64,000 bases of DNA from Rhodovarius crocodyli (GTDB taxonomy: Bacteria; Pseudomonadota; Alphaproteobacteria; Acetobacterales; Acetobacteraceae). This document shows, in pieces, positions 24,816 through 34,423 of this stretch (position 1 is the first letter of the stretch; every line of letters starts with the position of its first letter). A program made the translations under genes and the position numbers. The stretch spans positions 1 to 64,000 of the forward strand of contig NZ_SACL01000012.1 in the NCBI RefSeq assembly GCF_004005855.1. Reading direction: 5' to 3'. Under the pieces are notes generated by a model that ran no database searches, was not told the DNA's origin, and saw only the letters and a program-made list of their open reading frames with translations.

Positions 24816-26396
24816 TCAGGACTTGGAAACGCCCCAGGCGAAGGGCACCGGCGCCTTGACGATGCCCGAGATGTTGCTGCGCCAAGCGGTATAACCCAGG
24901 AAGAACCCGGTCGGCGCGTAGGTGACGTGCTCCAGCGAGGCACGGTTGAGGCCACGGATGGCGGCCTTCTCGGCATCCAGGTTCGGCGCGGCATACCATT
25001 CCGCGACCTTGGCCTCGGCCTCGGGGATGTTCGGCCAGCCGAACCACGCGCCGTCGCCGGTCGCGCGGATGGCCTGGTAGGCGGCGGGGTTGGTGCAGTC
25101 CGCCCCCGCATGCCAGGAGAAGAAGATGTTCCAGCCGCCCTGGGCGGGGGGCGCCTTCACGGCGCGGCGCTGGCCGACGGTGCCCCAGTCGGTGGCCACG
25201 AAGTCGACATTCATGCCCAGCCGCTTCAGCAGGTCCGCCGTCACGTCGCCGAAGGCCTTGGTGATGGGCTGATCCTGCGCGGCCAGTACCACGACCGGCT
25301 GGTTGGTGTAGCCCGCCTCACGCAGCAGGCGCTTCGCGCCCTCGAGGTCGCGCGGGCCCTTCAGGACCTCGCCGCCTTCCTCGGTGTAGAGCGAGGTGCC
25401 CGGCGTGAAGAAGCCCGGCAGCGCCTTCCACAGATTGTCGTCCGAACCGACGACGGCGCGCATGTAGTCTTCCTGGCTCATCGCCATCAGCAGGGCGCGG
25501 CGGGCGCGCACGTCGTTGAACGGCGGGTGCAGGTGGTTCAGGCGCATCGTGCCGATATTGCCGAGCGGGTCGGCGATGTCGGTGCGGATGTTGCGGTTGC
25601 GGCGCAGGACCGGGATCAGGTCCGACAGCGGGTTCTCCCACCAGTCGACCTCGCCGGACTGCAGGGCCGCCGCGGCCGTCGCGGGGTCCGGCATGACGGT
25701 CCATTCCAGGCGGTCGATCAGCACGCGCTTGCCGCCGGCCAGCCAGTTCGCGGGCTCGTCACGGGGCACATAGCCGTCGAACTTCTGGAAAACGGCCTTG
25801 GCACCCGGCACCCACTCGTTGCGCACGAAGCGGAAGGGGCCGGAGCCGATGTATTCGCTGATCTGCTGGAAGGGGTCCGTGCGCGCGATGCGCTCGGGCA
25901 TGATGAAGGCCATGGGCGAGTTGTTCTTGCCCAGGGCGTACAGCATCTTCGGATAGGGAGAGCGCAGCACGATCTTGAAGGTGCGGTCGTCCACCGCCGA
26001 GATGTCCACGAGCAGGTCGCGGATCATCAGGCCCATCGTGTCGCGCGCCATCCAGCGCTTCAGGGACTGCACGCAGTCCTTGGCCAGCACGGGCTCGTTG
26101 TCATGGAACTTCAGGCCGCTGCGCAGCTTGAAGGTCCAGGTCAGACCGTCGGAGGAGACTTCCTCGCCCTCGGCCATCTGGCGCTGCGGCATCAGGTCGG
26201 AGTCCACGCCGTACAGCGTGTCCCACACGTTCACCGAGGCGTTGCGCACCACATACTGGGTGCCCCAGATCGGATCAAAATTGGCGAGGTTCGCCTGCGG
26301 TACGAAGCGCAGCGTACGCGCAGCCGCATTCTGCGCCAGAGCGGGCGCGGAAAAGGCGGAAGCGGCGCCGAGCGCGAGGACATCACGACGGTTCAT
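24816..26396 (-). CDS. Dipeptide-type ABC transporter substrate-binding protein (SBP5 family), copy 1
   Basis: A 526-residue periplasmic binding protein of the SBP_bac_5 family, next to dppB. It has a signal peptide with a twin-arginine-like start (MNRRDVLALGAASAFSAPALA) and the family features NLANFDPIWGTQYV, EGEEVSSDGLTWTFKLRSGLKFHD and GSGPFRFVRNEW. The start at 26396 removes an unlikely upstream extension. It is paralogous to the next two genes over its whole length, so the three probably deliver different ligands to one permease. Confidence 0.92.
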   Translation of the reverse strand: MNRRDVLALGAASAFSAPALAQNAAARTLRFVPQANLANFDPIWGTQYVVRNASVNVWDTLYGVDSDLMPQRQMAEGEEVSSDGLTWTFKLRSGLKFHDNEPVLAKDCVQSLKRWMARDTMGLMIRDLLVDISAVDDRTFKIVLRSPYPKMLYALGKNNSPMAFIMPERIARTDPFQQISEYIGSGPFRFVRNEWVPGAKAVFQKFDGYVPRDEPANWLAGGKRVLIDRLEWTVMPDPATAAAALQSGEVDWWENPLSDLIPVLRRNRNIRTDIADPLGNIGTMRLNHLHPPFNDVRARRALLMAMSQEDYMRAVVGSDDNLWKALPGFFTPGTSLYTEEGGEVLKGPRDLEGAKRLLREAGYTNQPVVVLAAQDQPITKAFGDVTADLLKRLGMNVDFVATDWGTVGQRRAVKAPPAQGGWNIFFSWHAGADCTNPAAYQAIRATGDGAWFGWPNIPEAEAKVAEWYAAPNLDAEKAAIRGLNRASLEHVTYAPTGFFLGYTAWRSNISGIVKAPVPFAWGVSKS

Positions 26397-26579
26397 CAAG
26401 CTCTCCCAGGAGAGGGGTATGGCCCCTCGTTTGCTGTCTATCACGTAACCTTGGGCGCCTGCCCCGCGCGGCGCCGGGAATCCCCCGCCGCCGCACAGCA
26501 TGCCGCACTGTATTCAGGCAGGATGCCCCAGCGCGAAGCAAAATTCCAGTGGCCCCGCGACCACCGGCACAGCGTGGCC

Positions 26580-28151
26580 TCAGCCCTTGCCGAGGCCCCA
26601 GAAGACCGTGGTGGGGCTGCGGAACACGCCAGTGACATTCCTGCGCCACACGGAAGGCTGCCAGTAATATCCCACAGGGACATAGGGCAGCACCTGCATG
26701 GCCCTCGCGTTCAGCTGCCGGCCGATGGCCTTGGCGGCGTCCTCGTTGGGCGCCTCCAGCCAGGCGGCGCGCAGGCGCTCGATCTCGTCGTCCTGCGGCC
26801 AGCCGAACCAGGCATTGGGCCCGTTCGCGCGCAGGAACAGGTGCACCACCGGCAGGTCCAGCGCATCGCCGGAGGCCGTGGTGTGGATCACGCTCCAGCC
26901 GCCGCGCTCCACCGGCTCGCGACTCGTGCGGCGCTGCACCAGCGTGCCCCAGTCGACGCTCTGCACCTCGACATTCATGCCCAGCCTGCGCAGCAGATCG
27001 GCCGTGACCAGCGAGATCGCGTTGATCTGCGGGTAGTCGCCCGGGGCGATCAGCACCACGCGCTCCCCGTTGTAGCCGGCGGCCGCGAGGGCAGCGCGGC
27101 CGCGCTCCACGCTGCGGATCTTGAGGATGTCGCTGCCTTCCTCATTGGCCAGCGGCGTGTCGCAGGTGAACACGCCCTCGCAGGTGCCCCAGCCGGCCGG
27201 GTCCTCACCCGCCACCGCGCGCAGGTAGTCGCGCTGGTCGACGGCCATGGCCACCGCCCGGCGGATCTCCACGTTGTTGAAGGGCGCATGCAGGTGGTTG
27301 AAGCGCAGCGCGCCGTAGGTGCCGGACTGCAGGCGCTGCTGCACCACCAGCTGGCGGTTGCGGCGCATCAGCGGCAGCAGGTCGTGCAGCGGGTATTCCC
27401 AGTAATCCTGCTCACCGGTCTGCATCGCGCTGGCGGCGGTGGAGGGGTCGGAGATGACGGTCCATTCCACGCGGTCCAGCCGCGGCACGCGCCCGCCCGC
27501 CAGGCCGCTGATGGGCTCATTGCGCGGCACATAGCGGTCCCACTTCGCCCAGACCGCCTTCTGGCCCGGGTTCCATTCATTGGCGACGAAGCGGAACGGG
27601 CCGGAGCCGATGGCCTCGCGGATCTGGGTGTTGGGGTCGGTGTTCGCGATGCGCTCGGGCATCACCGGCACCGGGCCCTGGCTGCGGCCCATCGCCAGCG
27701 CCAGGGTCGGGAACGGATGCTTCAGGCGGAAGCGGAAGCGCTTGTCGTCCAGCGCCGCCAACTCATTGGTCGCGGCCCACATCACCTGGCCAAAGGTGTC
27801 GCGCGCCGCCCAGCGCTTGATGCTGGCCACACAATCCTTGGCCGTCACGCGCTCCCCGTCATGGAAGAACAGGTTGTCGCGCAGCGTGAAGGTCCAGCTC
27901 TTGCCGTCATCCTCGATGGCCCAGCCCTCGACCATCTGCGGCTTGGGCACGCCGTGCTCGTCCACGGAGGTGATGTGGTCGAACACCATCATGCCGTGGT
28001 TGCGGGTGACGACCGCCGTGGTCCAGACCGGATCCAGGCTGGTGAGATTGGCCTGCGGGATCACCCGCAGGGTGTTCGCGGCACCCTGCCCCAATGCCGG
28101 CGCCGCGAATCCGGCCGCGGCCACACCACCCAACAACGAACGCCGATGCAT
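26580..28151 (-). CDS. Dipeptide-type ABC transporter substrate-binding protein (SBP5 family), copy 2
   Basis: A 523-residue paralogue of the flanking genes. It has a signal (MHRRSLLGGVAAAGFAAPALG), NLTSLDPVWTTAVVTRN, WTFTLRDNLFFHDGERVTAKD and GSGPFRFVANEWNPG. A start at 28163 (MEKTM) is also possible. Ligand not determined. The 180 bases before copy 1 and 237 bases before its own start hold no genes. Confidence 0.9.
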   Translation of the reverse strand: MHRRSLLGGVAAAGFAAPALGQGAANTLRVIPQANLTSLDPVWTTAVVTRNHGMMVFDHITSVDEHGVPKPQMVEGWAIEDDGKSWTFTLRDNLFFHDGERVTAKDCVASIKRWAARDTFGQVMWAATNELAALDDKRFRFRLKHPFPTLALAMGRSQGPVPVMPERIANTDPNTQIREAIGSGPFRFVANEWNPGQKAVWAKWDRYVPRNEPISGLAGGRVPRLDRVEWTVISDPSTAASAMQTGEQDYWEYPLHDLLPLMRRNRQLVVQQRLQSGTYGALRFNHLHAPFNNVEIRRAVAMAVDQRDYLRAVAGEDPAGWGTCEGVFTCDTPLANEEGSDILKIRSVERGRAALAAAGYNGERVVLIAPGDYPQINAISLVTADLLRRLGMNVEVQSVDWGTLVQRRTSREPVERGGWSVIHTTASGDALDLPVVHLFLRANGPNAWFGWPQDDEIERLRAAWLEAPNEDAAKAIGRQLNARAMQVLPYVPVGYYWQPSVWRRNVTGVFRSPTTVFWGLGKG

Positions 28152-28163
28152 GGTCTTCTCCAT

Positions 28164-28388
28164 TTTTGGGACCCTGGGGCGAATGTGCGCCGGAGGGCGG
28201 GAATGCGGGAAGGTATCATTGAGAGGGGCTTTGCCCGCCTCGAACTCACGCCGCCTAAAGGCGAGGGGCCTTTGGAAACCGGGGGCTGAAAGTGATGGGG
28301 GGCCAGGAGCCACAGGCCCTGGGCCGGTGGGGTCTGGGGAGGGCGCCGCCCCCCCCAACTCGGCCTCACCGCATCCGAGCCCTGCGGC
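28164..28388. repeat. Intergenic region with fragments of the GC-rich repeat
   Basis: No gene seen. Pieces resembling the mosaic repeat (cctttggaaaccgggggctg at about 28270 and ccaggagccacaggccctgg at about 28302-28321) occur in inverted order relative to copies A and C. Confidence 0.45.
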
Positions 28389-29966
28389 TCAGACCCGCTT
28401 CAGGTTCCAGAAGATAGCAAAGCCGTTCACCCGGTCGCGCAGGTTGGCGCGATGGGCGGTGACGGACTTGTAGGCACCGACGGGGATGAAGGGCACCTCG
28501 TCGAGCGCGGTGGTCTGCATCTCGCGCGCGATGCGCTTCTGCGCGTCCATGTCGGGCGCGTCGAACCACGCGTCGCGCAGTTCCTCCAGCTTCGGAATGC
28601 TCGGCCAGCCGAACCAGGCCGAGGCCCCGTTACCGCGCAGCGGGAAATGCCCGGCCGGGTTCATGAAATCCGTCGAGGAGAAGGAGGTGAGGAAGATGTT
28701 CCAGCCGCCCTGGTCGATCGGCGCGCGGTTGGCGCGGCGCTGCACCACGGTGCCCCAGTCGGTCAGCACGAAGTCCAGGTTCACGTCCAGCCGGCGCAGC
28801 AGGTCGCCCGCCACCTGGGTCATGGCGGCCGGCGCCAGGATGTCCGTGGGGCCGATCAGGCGGATGGTCTGGTTGGTATAGCCCGCCTCGCGCAGCAGCG
28901 CCTTCGCCCGGTCCAGGCTGCGCGGCCCGGTCAGGGCCTGCATGCCGGCATCATTGGCCAGCGGGGTGCCGGGGGTGAAGATGCCGCACTTGTCGTCGTA
29001 CAGCGAGGCATCGGTGCCGACGATCGCCGTCATGAAGTCGGTCTGGCTGATGGCGGGCAGCAGGGCCTGGCGCATCTTCTTGTCGTTGAAGGGGCCGTGC
29101 AGGTGGTTGAAGCGCAGCACGCCCGGCAGCGGCTTCTCGTCGATCGGGGCGATGGTGATGTTGCGGTTGCGCCGCATCAGCTGCTGCAGCTCCGGCGGGG
29201 GCTGCTCGTACCAGTCGATCTCGTTGGCCTGCAGGGCAGCCGCGCTGGTCGCGGGGTCGGTGATGATCCGCCATTCCACGCGGTCGAAATTCGCGACCTT
29301 GGGGCCCGCCGTCAGCGTGGGCGCGCCATCATTGCGCGGCACATAGTCGGCGAAGCGCTCATAGACGACCAGGCTGCCGGAATTGTACTCGCCCTGGACG
29401 AACTTGTAGGGGCCGGAACCGATCGCCTCGCGGATCTGCTGGAAGGGGTCGGTGTTCGCCAGACGCTCGGGCATCATGAAGGCGACAGGGTTCACCGGCG
29501 CCGCGAGCGACGCGAACAGAAGCGGGAAGGCCTTCTTCAGCCGGAACTGGATGCGCGTGTCATCCAGCGCGGTCAGTTCCTCCAGCTGGCGCTCCAGCTG
29601 CTGGCCGGAGGGGTTGCGCTTCATCCAGCGCTTCACGCTGGCCACGCAGTCCTTGGCCGTGACGGAACCGCCGTCATGCCACTTGAGGCCGGCGCGCAGC
29701 GTGATGGTCACGCGCTTGCCGTCATCCTCGACGCTGTGGCCCGAGGCCATCTGCGGATGGACGTCGAAGTTGGAATCCATGCCGTACAGGGTGTCGAACA
29801 CCATGAAGGCGTGGTTGCGGGTGACGTTGGCCGTGGTCCAGATCGGATCCAGGCTGGTCAGATTCGCCTGCGGAACGAAACGCAGCAGGCGCGGCGCCTG
29901 CGCGACGGCAGGCGCAGCCATGCCGAGGGCGGCGGCCCCCAGCATCATGTCGCGACGACGCATCAT
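28389..29966 (-). CDS. Dipeptide-type ABC transporter substrate-binding protein (SBP5 family), copy 3
   Basis: A 525-residue binding protein and the most upstream of three tandem paralogues. It has an N-terminal export signal (MRRRDMMLGAAALGMAAPAVAQA), NLTSLDPIWTTANVTRN, ITLRAGLKWHDGGSVTAKD and GSGPYKFVQGEYN. The body, including the sequence around WGTVVQRR, is shared with copies 1 and 2. The promoter of the transporter operon is expected in front of it (29967-30040). Confidence 0.92.
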   Translation of the reverse strand: MMRRRDMMLGAAALGMAAPAVAQAPRLLRFVPQANLTSLDPIWTTANVTRNHAFMVFDTLYGMDSNFDVHPQMASGHSVEDDGKRVTITLRAGLKWHDGGSVTAKDCVASVKRWMKRNPSGQQLERQLEELTALDDTRIQFRLKKAFPLLFASLAAPVNPVAFMMPERLANTDPFQQIREAIGSGPYKFVQGEYNSGSLVVYERFADYVPRNDGAPTLTAGPKVANFDRVEWRIITDPATSAAALQANEIDWYEQPPPELQQLMRRNRNITIAPIDEKPLPGVLRFNHLHGPFNDKKMRQALLPAISQTDFMTAIVGTDASLYDDKCGIFTPGTPLANDAGMQALTGPRSLDRAKALLREAGYTNQTIRLIGPTDILAPAAMTQVAGDLLRRLDVNLDFVLTDWGTVVQRRANRAPIDQGGWNIFLTSFSSTDFMNPAGHFPLRGNGASAWFGWPSIPKLEELRDAWFDAPDMDAQKRIAREMQTTALDEVPFIPVGAYKSVTAHRANLRDRVNGFAIFWNLKRV

Positions 29967-30040
29967 GAAAACTCCCTGTCTTCTGGATGAGAGCGGAGCA
30001 ATTTAGCGCAACGGCGTCAACTGGCGCGAGACTTGACATG

Positions 30041-30661
30041 TCAGGCTGTGAGCACGCCCCGGAACTCCCTGAGGAGCTTCATGCGCATCGCTTGGGCAAA
30101 ATCGGCGTAGTCCGCGCATGAAAGCGCAAAACTGCCCGGCCCGCCGATCACTTCCGCCTCGTAATGCGCCAGCAGGTCGGGTTCCTCGTTCAGCACGGCC
30201 AGCCCGTTGATCGTGACACCCGCGGCCACCCCCACATCGCGCACCGGGGCCGGCGCGCGCCCCCGGTTGTTCGCGCCGTCACCCGAGACATCCAGCACCA
30301 GCCGCGTCGCCTCCGCCGGGCAGCGTGCCAGCTCCGCAAGGCCCGACACCATGGCCTGGCCGAGCCCGGTCGCCCCGCCGCGCGGAATACGGGGCGCCTG
30401 CTCCAGCCGATCGGCGAAGCCCCGGGCGGCTTCCTCACTGTCCAGCAGGCTCCATTCGACCGCGACCTCGGCCGAGCCGGGGTCGGCCCAGAACAGGGCG
30501 CACACCGCTACCGAGGCGCGAGGTCCGGCCAGCGCCGCCGCCACCACCTCGGGCGAGCGCAGCGCTTCCGCTAGCCCGCCCACCATCAGCATGAACTCAT
30601 CAAAATCAACGCTGTCCGACACGTCGATGGCCAGGCACAGCGCGACATCCACGGGCTGCAT
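30041..30661 (-). CDS. DUF1194 protein with von Willebrand A-like fold
   Basis: A 206-residue protein matching DUF1194, a vWA-like family found in alphaproteobacteria. The metal-ion-dependent adhesion motif is DVSDSVD near residue 14-20, with the second conserved block LVLDVSGDGANNRGR near 115. No signal peptide is evident from this start; a longer frame to 30736 adds no signal either. Function is unknown. It is divergent from the serralysin-like gene, with about 80 bases between the two starts. Confidence 0.85.
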   Translation of the reverse strand: MQPVDVALCLAIDVSDSVDFDEFMLMVGGLAEALRSPEVVAAALAGPRASVAVCALFWADPGSAEVAVEWSLLDSEEAARGFADRLEQAPRIPRGGATGLGQAMVSGLAELARCPAEATRLVLDVSGDGANNRGRAPAPVRDVGVAAGVTINGLAVLNEEPDLLAHYEAEVIGGPGSFALSCADYADFAQAMRMKLLREFRGVLTA

Positions 30662-30742
30662 GATCAGGCTTTCGTGAGAAGGGTTAATACTGTCTAAAAA
30701 ATGAGTTGCGCTACCGATGGTTGCGCTGTTTACCATTCATTC

Positions 30743-32158
30743 ATGGTTTCCCCCGACTACACCACCCTGCTGTCCCGGAACACGAGCTGGCACGACGCGG
30801 CCGCCACGGCCGACGGCACGCCCATGGTGGTGACCTACAGCTTCGCGACCACGGCCGAGGCGGGCAGCACCGGCTTCCAGGCCTTCTCCACCGCGCAGCG
30901 CGCCTCCGCCCGGCTGGCGCTGGATGCCTGGGCGGCGGTCTCGGGGCTCAGCTTCGTCGAGGTGCCGGACACCTCGGACGGCACCGGCATCGACATCCGC
31001 TTCGACCTGGAACGCCTGTCCAGCATCACGACCATGGGCGTGACCACGCTCGCGCCCTATGGCGACGTGACGATGAATTCCCGGCTGTTCGCCTATGACA
31101 GCTTCGCGCCCGACCCCTATCGCGTCTCGTACCAGGCGCTGCTGCACGAGGTGGGGCACGCGCTCGGCCTGTCGCACCCCGCCTCGGACAGCGCGGAGGC
31201 GCTGGCCAACACCATCATGGTCTCGGTGCTGGGTACGGGCCGGCCCATCAATGCGCCGCTGGCCTGGGACGTGTCGGCCATCCAGGCGCTGTACGGCACG
31301 CCCGCGGATCGCGCGGCGCTGGGCATTTCCTGGAGCTGGGACGCCAACTACGGCGCCGTGCACGGCACCGGAACGGCGGGCGATGACAGCCTGACCGGCA
31401 CGGCCTGGCGGGACGTGCTGATCGGGGGCGCGGGCGACGACATACTGAACGGGCGCGAGAGCGACGACATACTGGTGCCCGGCATGGGCAACGACACGCT
31501 GATCGGGGGCGCGGGCTTCGACACGGTGGTGCTCAACGCGACGCGCGGCGGCGTCACGCTGGATGCGCTGGGCGGCTGGCTGATCAGTGCGGAGGGCACG
31601 GACCATATCAGCGGGATCGAGGCCGTGCGGATGCTCGACGGCACGCTCTATCTCTCGCGCCCCGATGCGTTGAGCCGGATCGCCGCCTTGTATGAGGTGG
31701 CGCTCGGCCGCACGCCCGACACGGGCGGGCTCGCGCATTGGTGGGCCGAGTTCCAGGCCGGCGCCAGCCTGCGCCAGATCGCGGACGGCTTCCTGGACAG
31801 CGCGGAATACGCGGCCGGCCATCCTGTCCGCGTCGGTGCCGATGCGCTGCTGGACCAGGCGGCGGCCCGGCCTGCCTCGCTGCCCGCCGACGGCTTCTGG
31901 GTGCCCGACCCCGACGCGCAGCTGGTCGCGCGCCTCTATGAGCTGGCACTCGGCCGCGCGCCGGAGGCCGCCGGCTTCGCGGCCTGGCTGGCGGAGATGG
32001 ACGGCGGGCTGGATGAGGCCGGTCTCGCGCGCGGGTTCTTCCTGAGCCACGAGGCGGAAAGCAACGGCGGAACGGGCTTTGCCTCGGCCGAGGATCTGCT
32101 GGCGGCGGCGCGGACGGATGCGTGGCGCCTGCATGTGGATGGCGTCAGCCTGTTATAA
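30743..32158 (+). CDS. Serralysin-like M10 zinc metalloprotease with RTX and DUF4214 regions
   Basis: The 471-residue product has a zinc-protease site HEVGHALGLSHP (about 135-146) and a Met-turn in NTIMVS, which places it with M10/serralysin proteases. Calcium-binding RTX-type repeats follow (GGAGDDILNG, GMGNDTLIGGAGFD, about 220-260). The C-terminal half holds two DUF4214 units, each with ALYEVALGRTPD or RLYELALGRAPE and an (A/G)xxxW core. There is no signal peptide, as expected for type I secretion. An in-frame start at 30701 adds 14 residues with two cysteines and has no better ribosome site. Known serralysins are secreted and act on proteins. Confidence 0.82.
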   Translation: MVSPDYTTLLSRNTSWHDAAATADGTPMVVTYSFATTAEAGSTGFQAFSTAQRASARLALDAWAAVSGLSFVEVPDTSDGTGIDIRFDLERLSSITTMGVTTLAPYGDVTMNSRLFAYDSFAPDPYRVSYQALLHEVGHALGLSHPASDSAEALANTIMVSVLGTGRPINAPLAWDVSAIQALYGTPADRAALGISWSWDANYGAVHGTGTAGDDSLTGTAWRDVLIGGAGDDILNGRESDDILVPGMGNDTLIGGAGFDTVVLNATRGGVTLDALGGWLISAEGTDHISGIEAVRMLDGTLYLSRPDALSRIAALYEVALGRTPDTGGLAHWWAEFQAGASLRQIADGFLDSAEYAAGHPVRVGADALLDQAAARPASLPADGFWVPDPDAQLVARLYELALGRAPEAAGFAAWLAEMDGGLDEAGLARGFFLSHEAESNGGTGFASAEDLLAAARTDAWRLHVDGVSLL

Positions 32159-32285
32159 AGTGAATCTATAGCTCGGCACGCGCAACAGCGTTGCGCGGAT
32201 GCCATGCCACTTATAATAAACGCACAAAGGGCCGCGGGAACTTCGCGCGCCGTATCGCCCCATGAGGCCAATCCAGGAGGAAACC
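32159..32285 (+). other. Intergenic region with hairpin and strong ribosome-binding site
   Basis: An 8-bp hairpin at 32179-32197 follows the protease gene. AGGAGG at 32275-32280, five bases before ATG 32286, fixes the start of the next gene. Confidence 0.5.
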
Positions 32286-33263
32286 ATGGTCCTGTCCCGG
32301 CGCACCCTGATGGGTGCGGCTGCTGCTGCCGCGTCGCTTGCCGCCCCGCGGGTTCATGCACAGCCCTGGGCGCCCAGCCGCACCGTCACCATTCTCATCC
32401 CCTTCGCGGCGGGTGGCGCGACTGACGTGATGGGCCGGCTGATCGCGGGCCCGATGAGCCAGAAGCTGGGCCAGACCGTGGTGGTCGAGAACATGGCGGG
32501 TGGCTCCGGCGGCGTGGCCGCCGCGCGGGTGCTACGCACGGCGGCCGACGGGCACATGCTGTTCCTGGGCCATGTCGGCGTGTTCGCGCTGAACTATCAC
32601 CTGTTCAACCGCCTGCCCTATGGCCAGGACGATTTCGCGGCCATCGGCATGGTGGCCACCAACCCGATGATCCTGCTGACCTCGCGCAACTCCGGCATCA
32701 CGACCATGCCGCAGCTGCGCCAGGCGGCCTCCACCCGCAGGCTCTCAATCGGCAGCTCCGGCCTCGGCACCACGCTGCACATGGGCGGCGTGATGGCCAA
32801 CCAGGCTCTCGGCGGCGGCGGTGAGCTGATCCCCTATCGCGGCGGCGGCCCGGCCCTGAACGACCTCTACGCCGGGGTGCTGGACGTGGTGGTGGACCAG
32901 GCGCTGACCGCCCTGCCCGCGCTGGACAACGGCGCCAAGGCCATTGCGGTAACGGGCCCTTCCCGCCTGCCGCAGATCCCCGACGTGCCGACCACGACGG
33001 AGGCCGGGCTGCCGGGGCTGAGCCTTGAGGTGTGGAACATCCTGACCGCGCACAAGAACACGCCCGCACCGATCATCCAGGCCTGCAACGAGGCGCTGAA
33101 CCACGCGCTCGACGACGCTCACGTCAAAACGCGCTTCGCCGCGGCCTCCGCACGGGTTCCCAACGGGGCCGAACGGAGCCCAGAATACAGCGCGAATTTC
33201 ATGCGTTCCGAGGCCGAGGCCTGGGGCCGCTTCATCCGCGAGGCGAGGATCGAACGAGAATAA
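32286..33263 (+). CDS. TctC/Bug-family periplasmic solute-binding protein
   Basis: A 325-residue Bug-family receptor with an export signal (RRTLMGAAAAAASLAAPRVHAQ) and the family signatures LIPFAAGGATDVMGR and VENMAGGSGGVAAA. The perfect AGGAGG decides the start at 32286. The stop TAA overlaps the ATG of the CoA-transferase gene, so the two are co-expressed. The pair suggests uptake and CoA activation of a carboxylic acid, but transporter membrane genes are absent. Confidence 0.9.
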   Translation: MVLSRRTLMGAAAAAASLAAPRVHAQPWAPSRTVTILIPFAAGGATDVMGRLIAGPMSQKLGQTVVVENMAGGSGGVAAARVLRTAADGHMLFLGHVGVFALNYHLFNRLPYGQDDFAAIGMVATNPMILLTSRNSGITTMPQLRQAASTRRLSIGSSGLGTTLHMGGVMANQALGGGGELIPYRGGGPALNDLYAGVLDVVVDQALTALPALDNGAKAIAVTGPSRLPQIPDVPTTTEAGLPGLSLEVWNILTAHKNTPAPIIQACNEALNHALDDAHVKTRFAAASARVPNGAERSPEYSANFMRSEAEAWGRFIREARIERE

Positions 33264-34390
33264 TGACTCCCGGTAAACCTCTCGAGGGCCTTCTGGTCGT
33301 CTCGATGGAGCAGGCGGTGGCTGCCCCCGTCTGCTCCGGCAAGCTGGCCGATGCCGGCGCGCGCGTCATCAAGATCGAGCGCGCCGAAGGCGACTTCGCC
33401 CGTGGCTATGACGCCGCCTGCAACGGGCAATCCACCTATTTCGTCTGGCTGAACCGCGGCAAGGAATCCGTGGTGCTGGACATCAAGAACCCGGCCGACA
33501 AGGCGGTGCTGGCCAACCTGCTGGCCCAGGCCGACGTGTTCATCCAGAACCTGGCACCGGGTGCGATGGGCCGCGCGGGCTTCGGCTCCGCCGAGTTGCG
33601 CGCGAAGCACCCGAAGCTGATCACCGTCGACATCTCGGGCTATGGCGAGGAAGGCGAATACGCCTCCATGAAGGCCTATGACCTGCTGGTGCAGGCGGAA
33701 TCGGGCCTGGCCAGCGTGACCGGCCGCCCCGAGGGCCCGGGCCGCGTCGGCTTCTCGGTCTGCGACATCGCCTGCGGCACCATGGCCCATGCGGCCGTGC
33801 TGGAGGCGCTGATCGAGCGCGGCATCACCGGCCGCGGCAAGGGCGTCGCGGTCAGCCTGTTCGACGGCATGGCGGATTGGATGAACGTGCCGCTGTTGTA
33901 TTTCGAAGGCACCGGCAAGGCGCCGGGGCGCATCGGCCTGGCCCATCCCTCCATCTGCCCCTATGGCGCCTTTGAAACCAGCGACGGCGCGCTGGTGCTG
34001 ATCTCGATCCAGAACGAGCGCGAATGGGCCAAGTTCTGCGCCCTGTTCCTGGGCGAGCCCGACCTGCCCAAGCGGGAAGGCTTCCGCACCAATGTGGAGC
34101 GCGTGGCGCAGCGCCCGATGGTCGATGCCCATGTGGGCGCGGGCTTCAAGCGGCTGACGCGCGCGGATTGCGCCACCCGCCTGAATGAGGCCGGCATCGC
34201 CTATGGCTTCGTGAACGGGGTGGACGGGCTGTCCAAGCACCCTGCCCTGCGCCGCGTGGCGGTGGAGACCGAGGCGGGCGTGGTGCAGGTGGCTGCCCCC
34301 GCCGCCCGCTTCTCCGATGGCCTGCGCGCCTTCGGCCCCGTGCCGAAGCTGGGCGAGCACACGGACAAGGTGCGCGCCGAGTTCGGCTGA
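33263..34390 (+). CDS. Class III (CaiB/BaiF-type) CoA-transferase
   Basis: This 375-residue protein is a family III CoA-transferase, which moves CoA between carboxylic acids through an active-site aspartate. The segments LADAGARVIKIERAEGDFAR and LNRGKESVVLDIKNP are typical of the family. The aspartate is probably the one in AYDLLVQAESGL (about 140). Chain length is normal. Its ATG lies on the TAA of the preceding tctC-type gene, so the products probably share a substrate, which is not identifiable. Confidence 0.9.
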   Translation: MTPGKPLEGLLVVSMEQAVAAPVCSGKLADAGARVIKIERAEGDFARGYDAACNGQSTYFVWLNRGKESVVLDIKNPADKAVLANLLAQADVFIQNLAPGAMGRAGFGSAELRAKHPKLITVDISGYGEEGEYASMKAYDLLVQAESGLASVTGRPEGPGRVGFSVCDIACGTMAHAAVLEALIERGITGRGKGVAVSLFDGMADWMNVPLLYFEGTGKAPGRIGLAHPSICPYGAFETSDGALVLISIQNEREWAKFCALFLGEPDLPKREGFRTNVERVAQRPMVDAHVGAGFKRLTRADCATRLNEAGIAYGFVNGVDGLSKHPALRRVAVETEAGVVQVAAPAARFSDGLRAFGPVPKLGEHTDKVRAEFG

Positions 34391-34423
34391 ACCCGGCGCC
34401 CTGGCAGGGTCAGGCGTACATGG

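Noticed and set aside
24705-28289. 1194-codon plus-strand frame
   Set aside because: Antisense to two binding-protein genes whose products are unambiguous.
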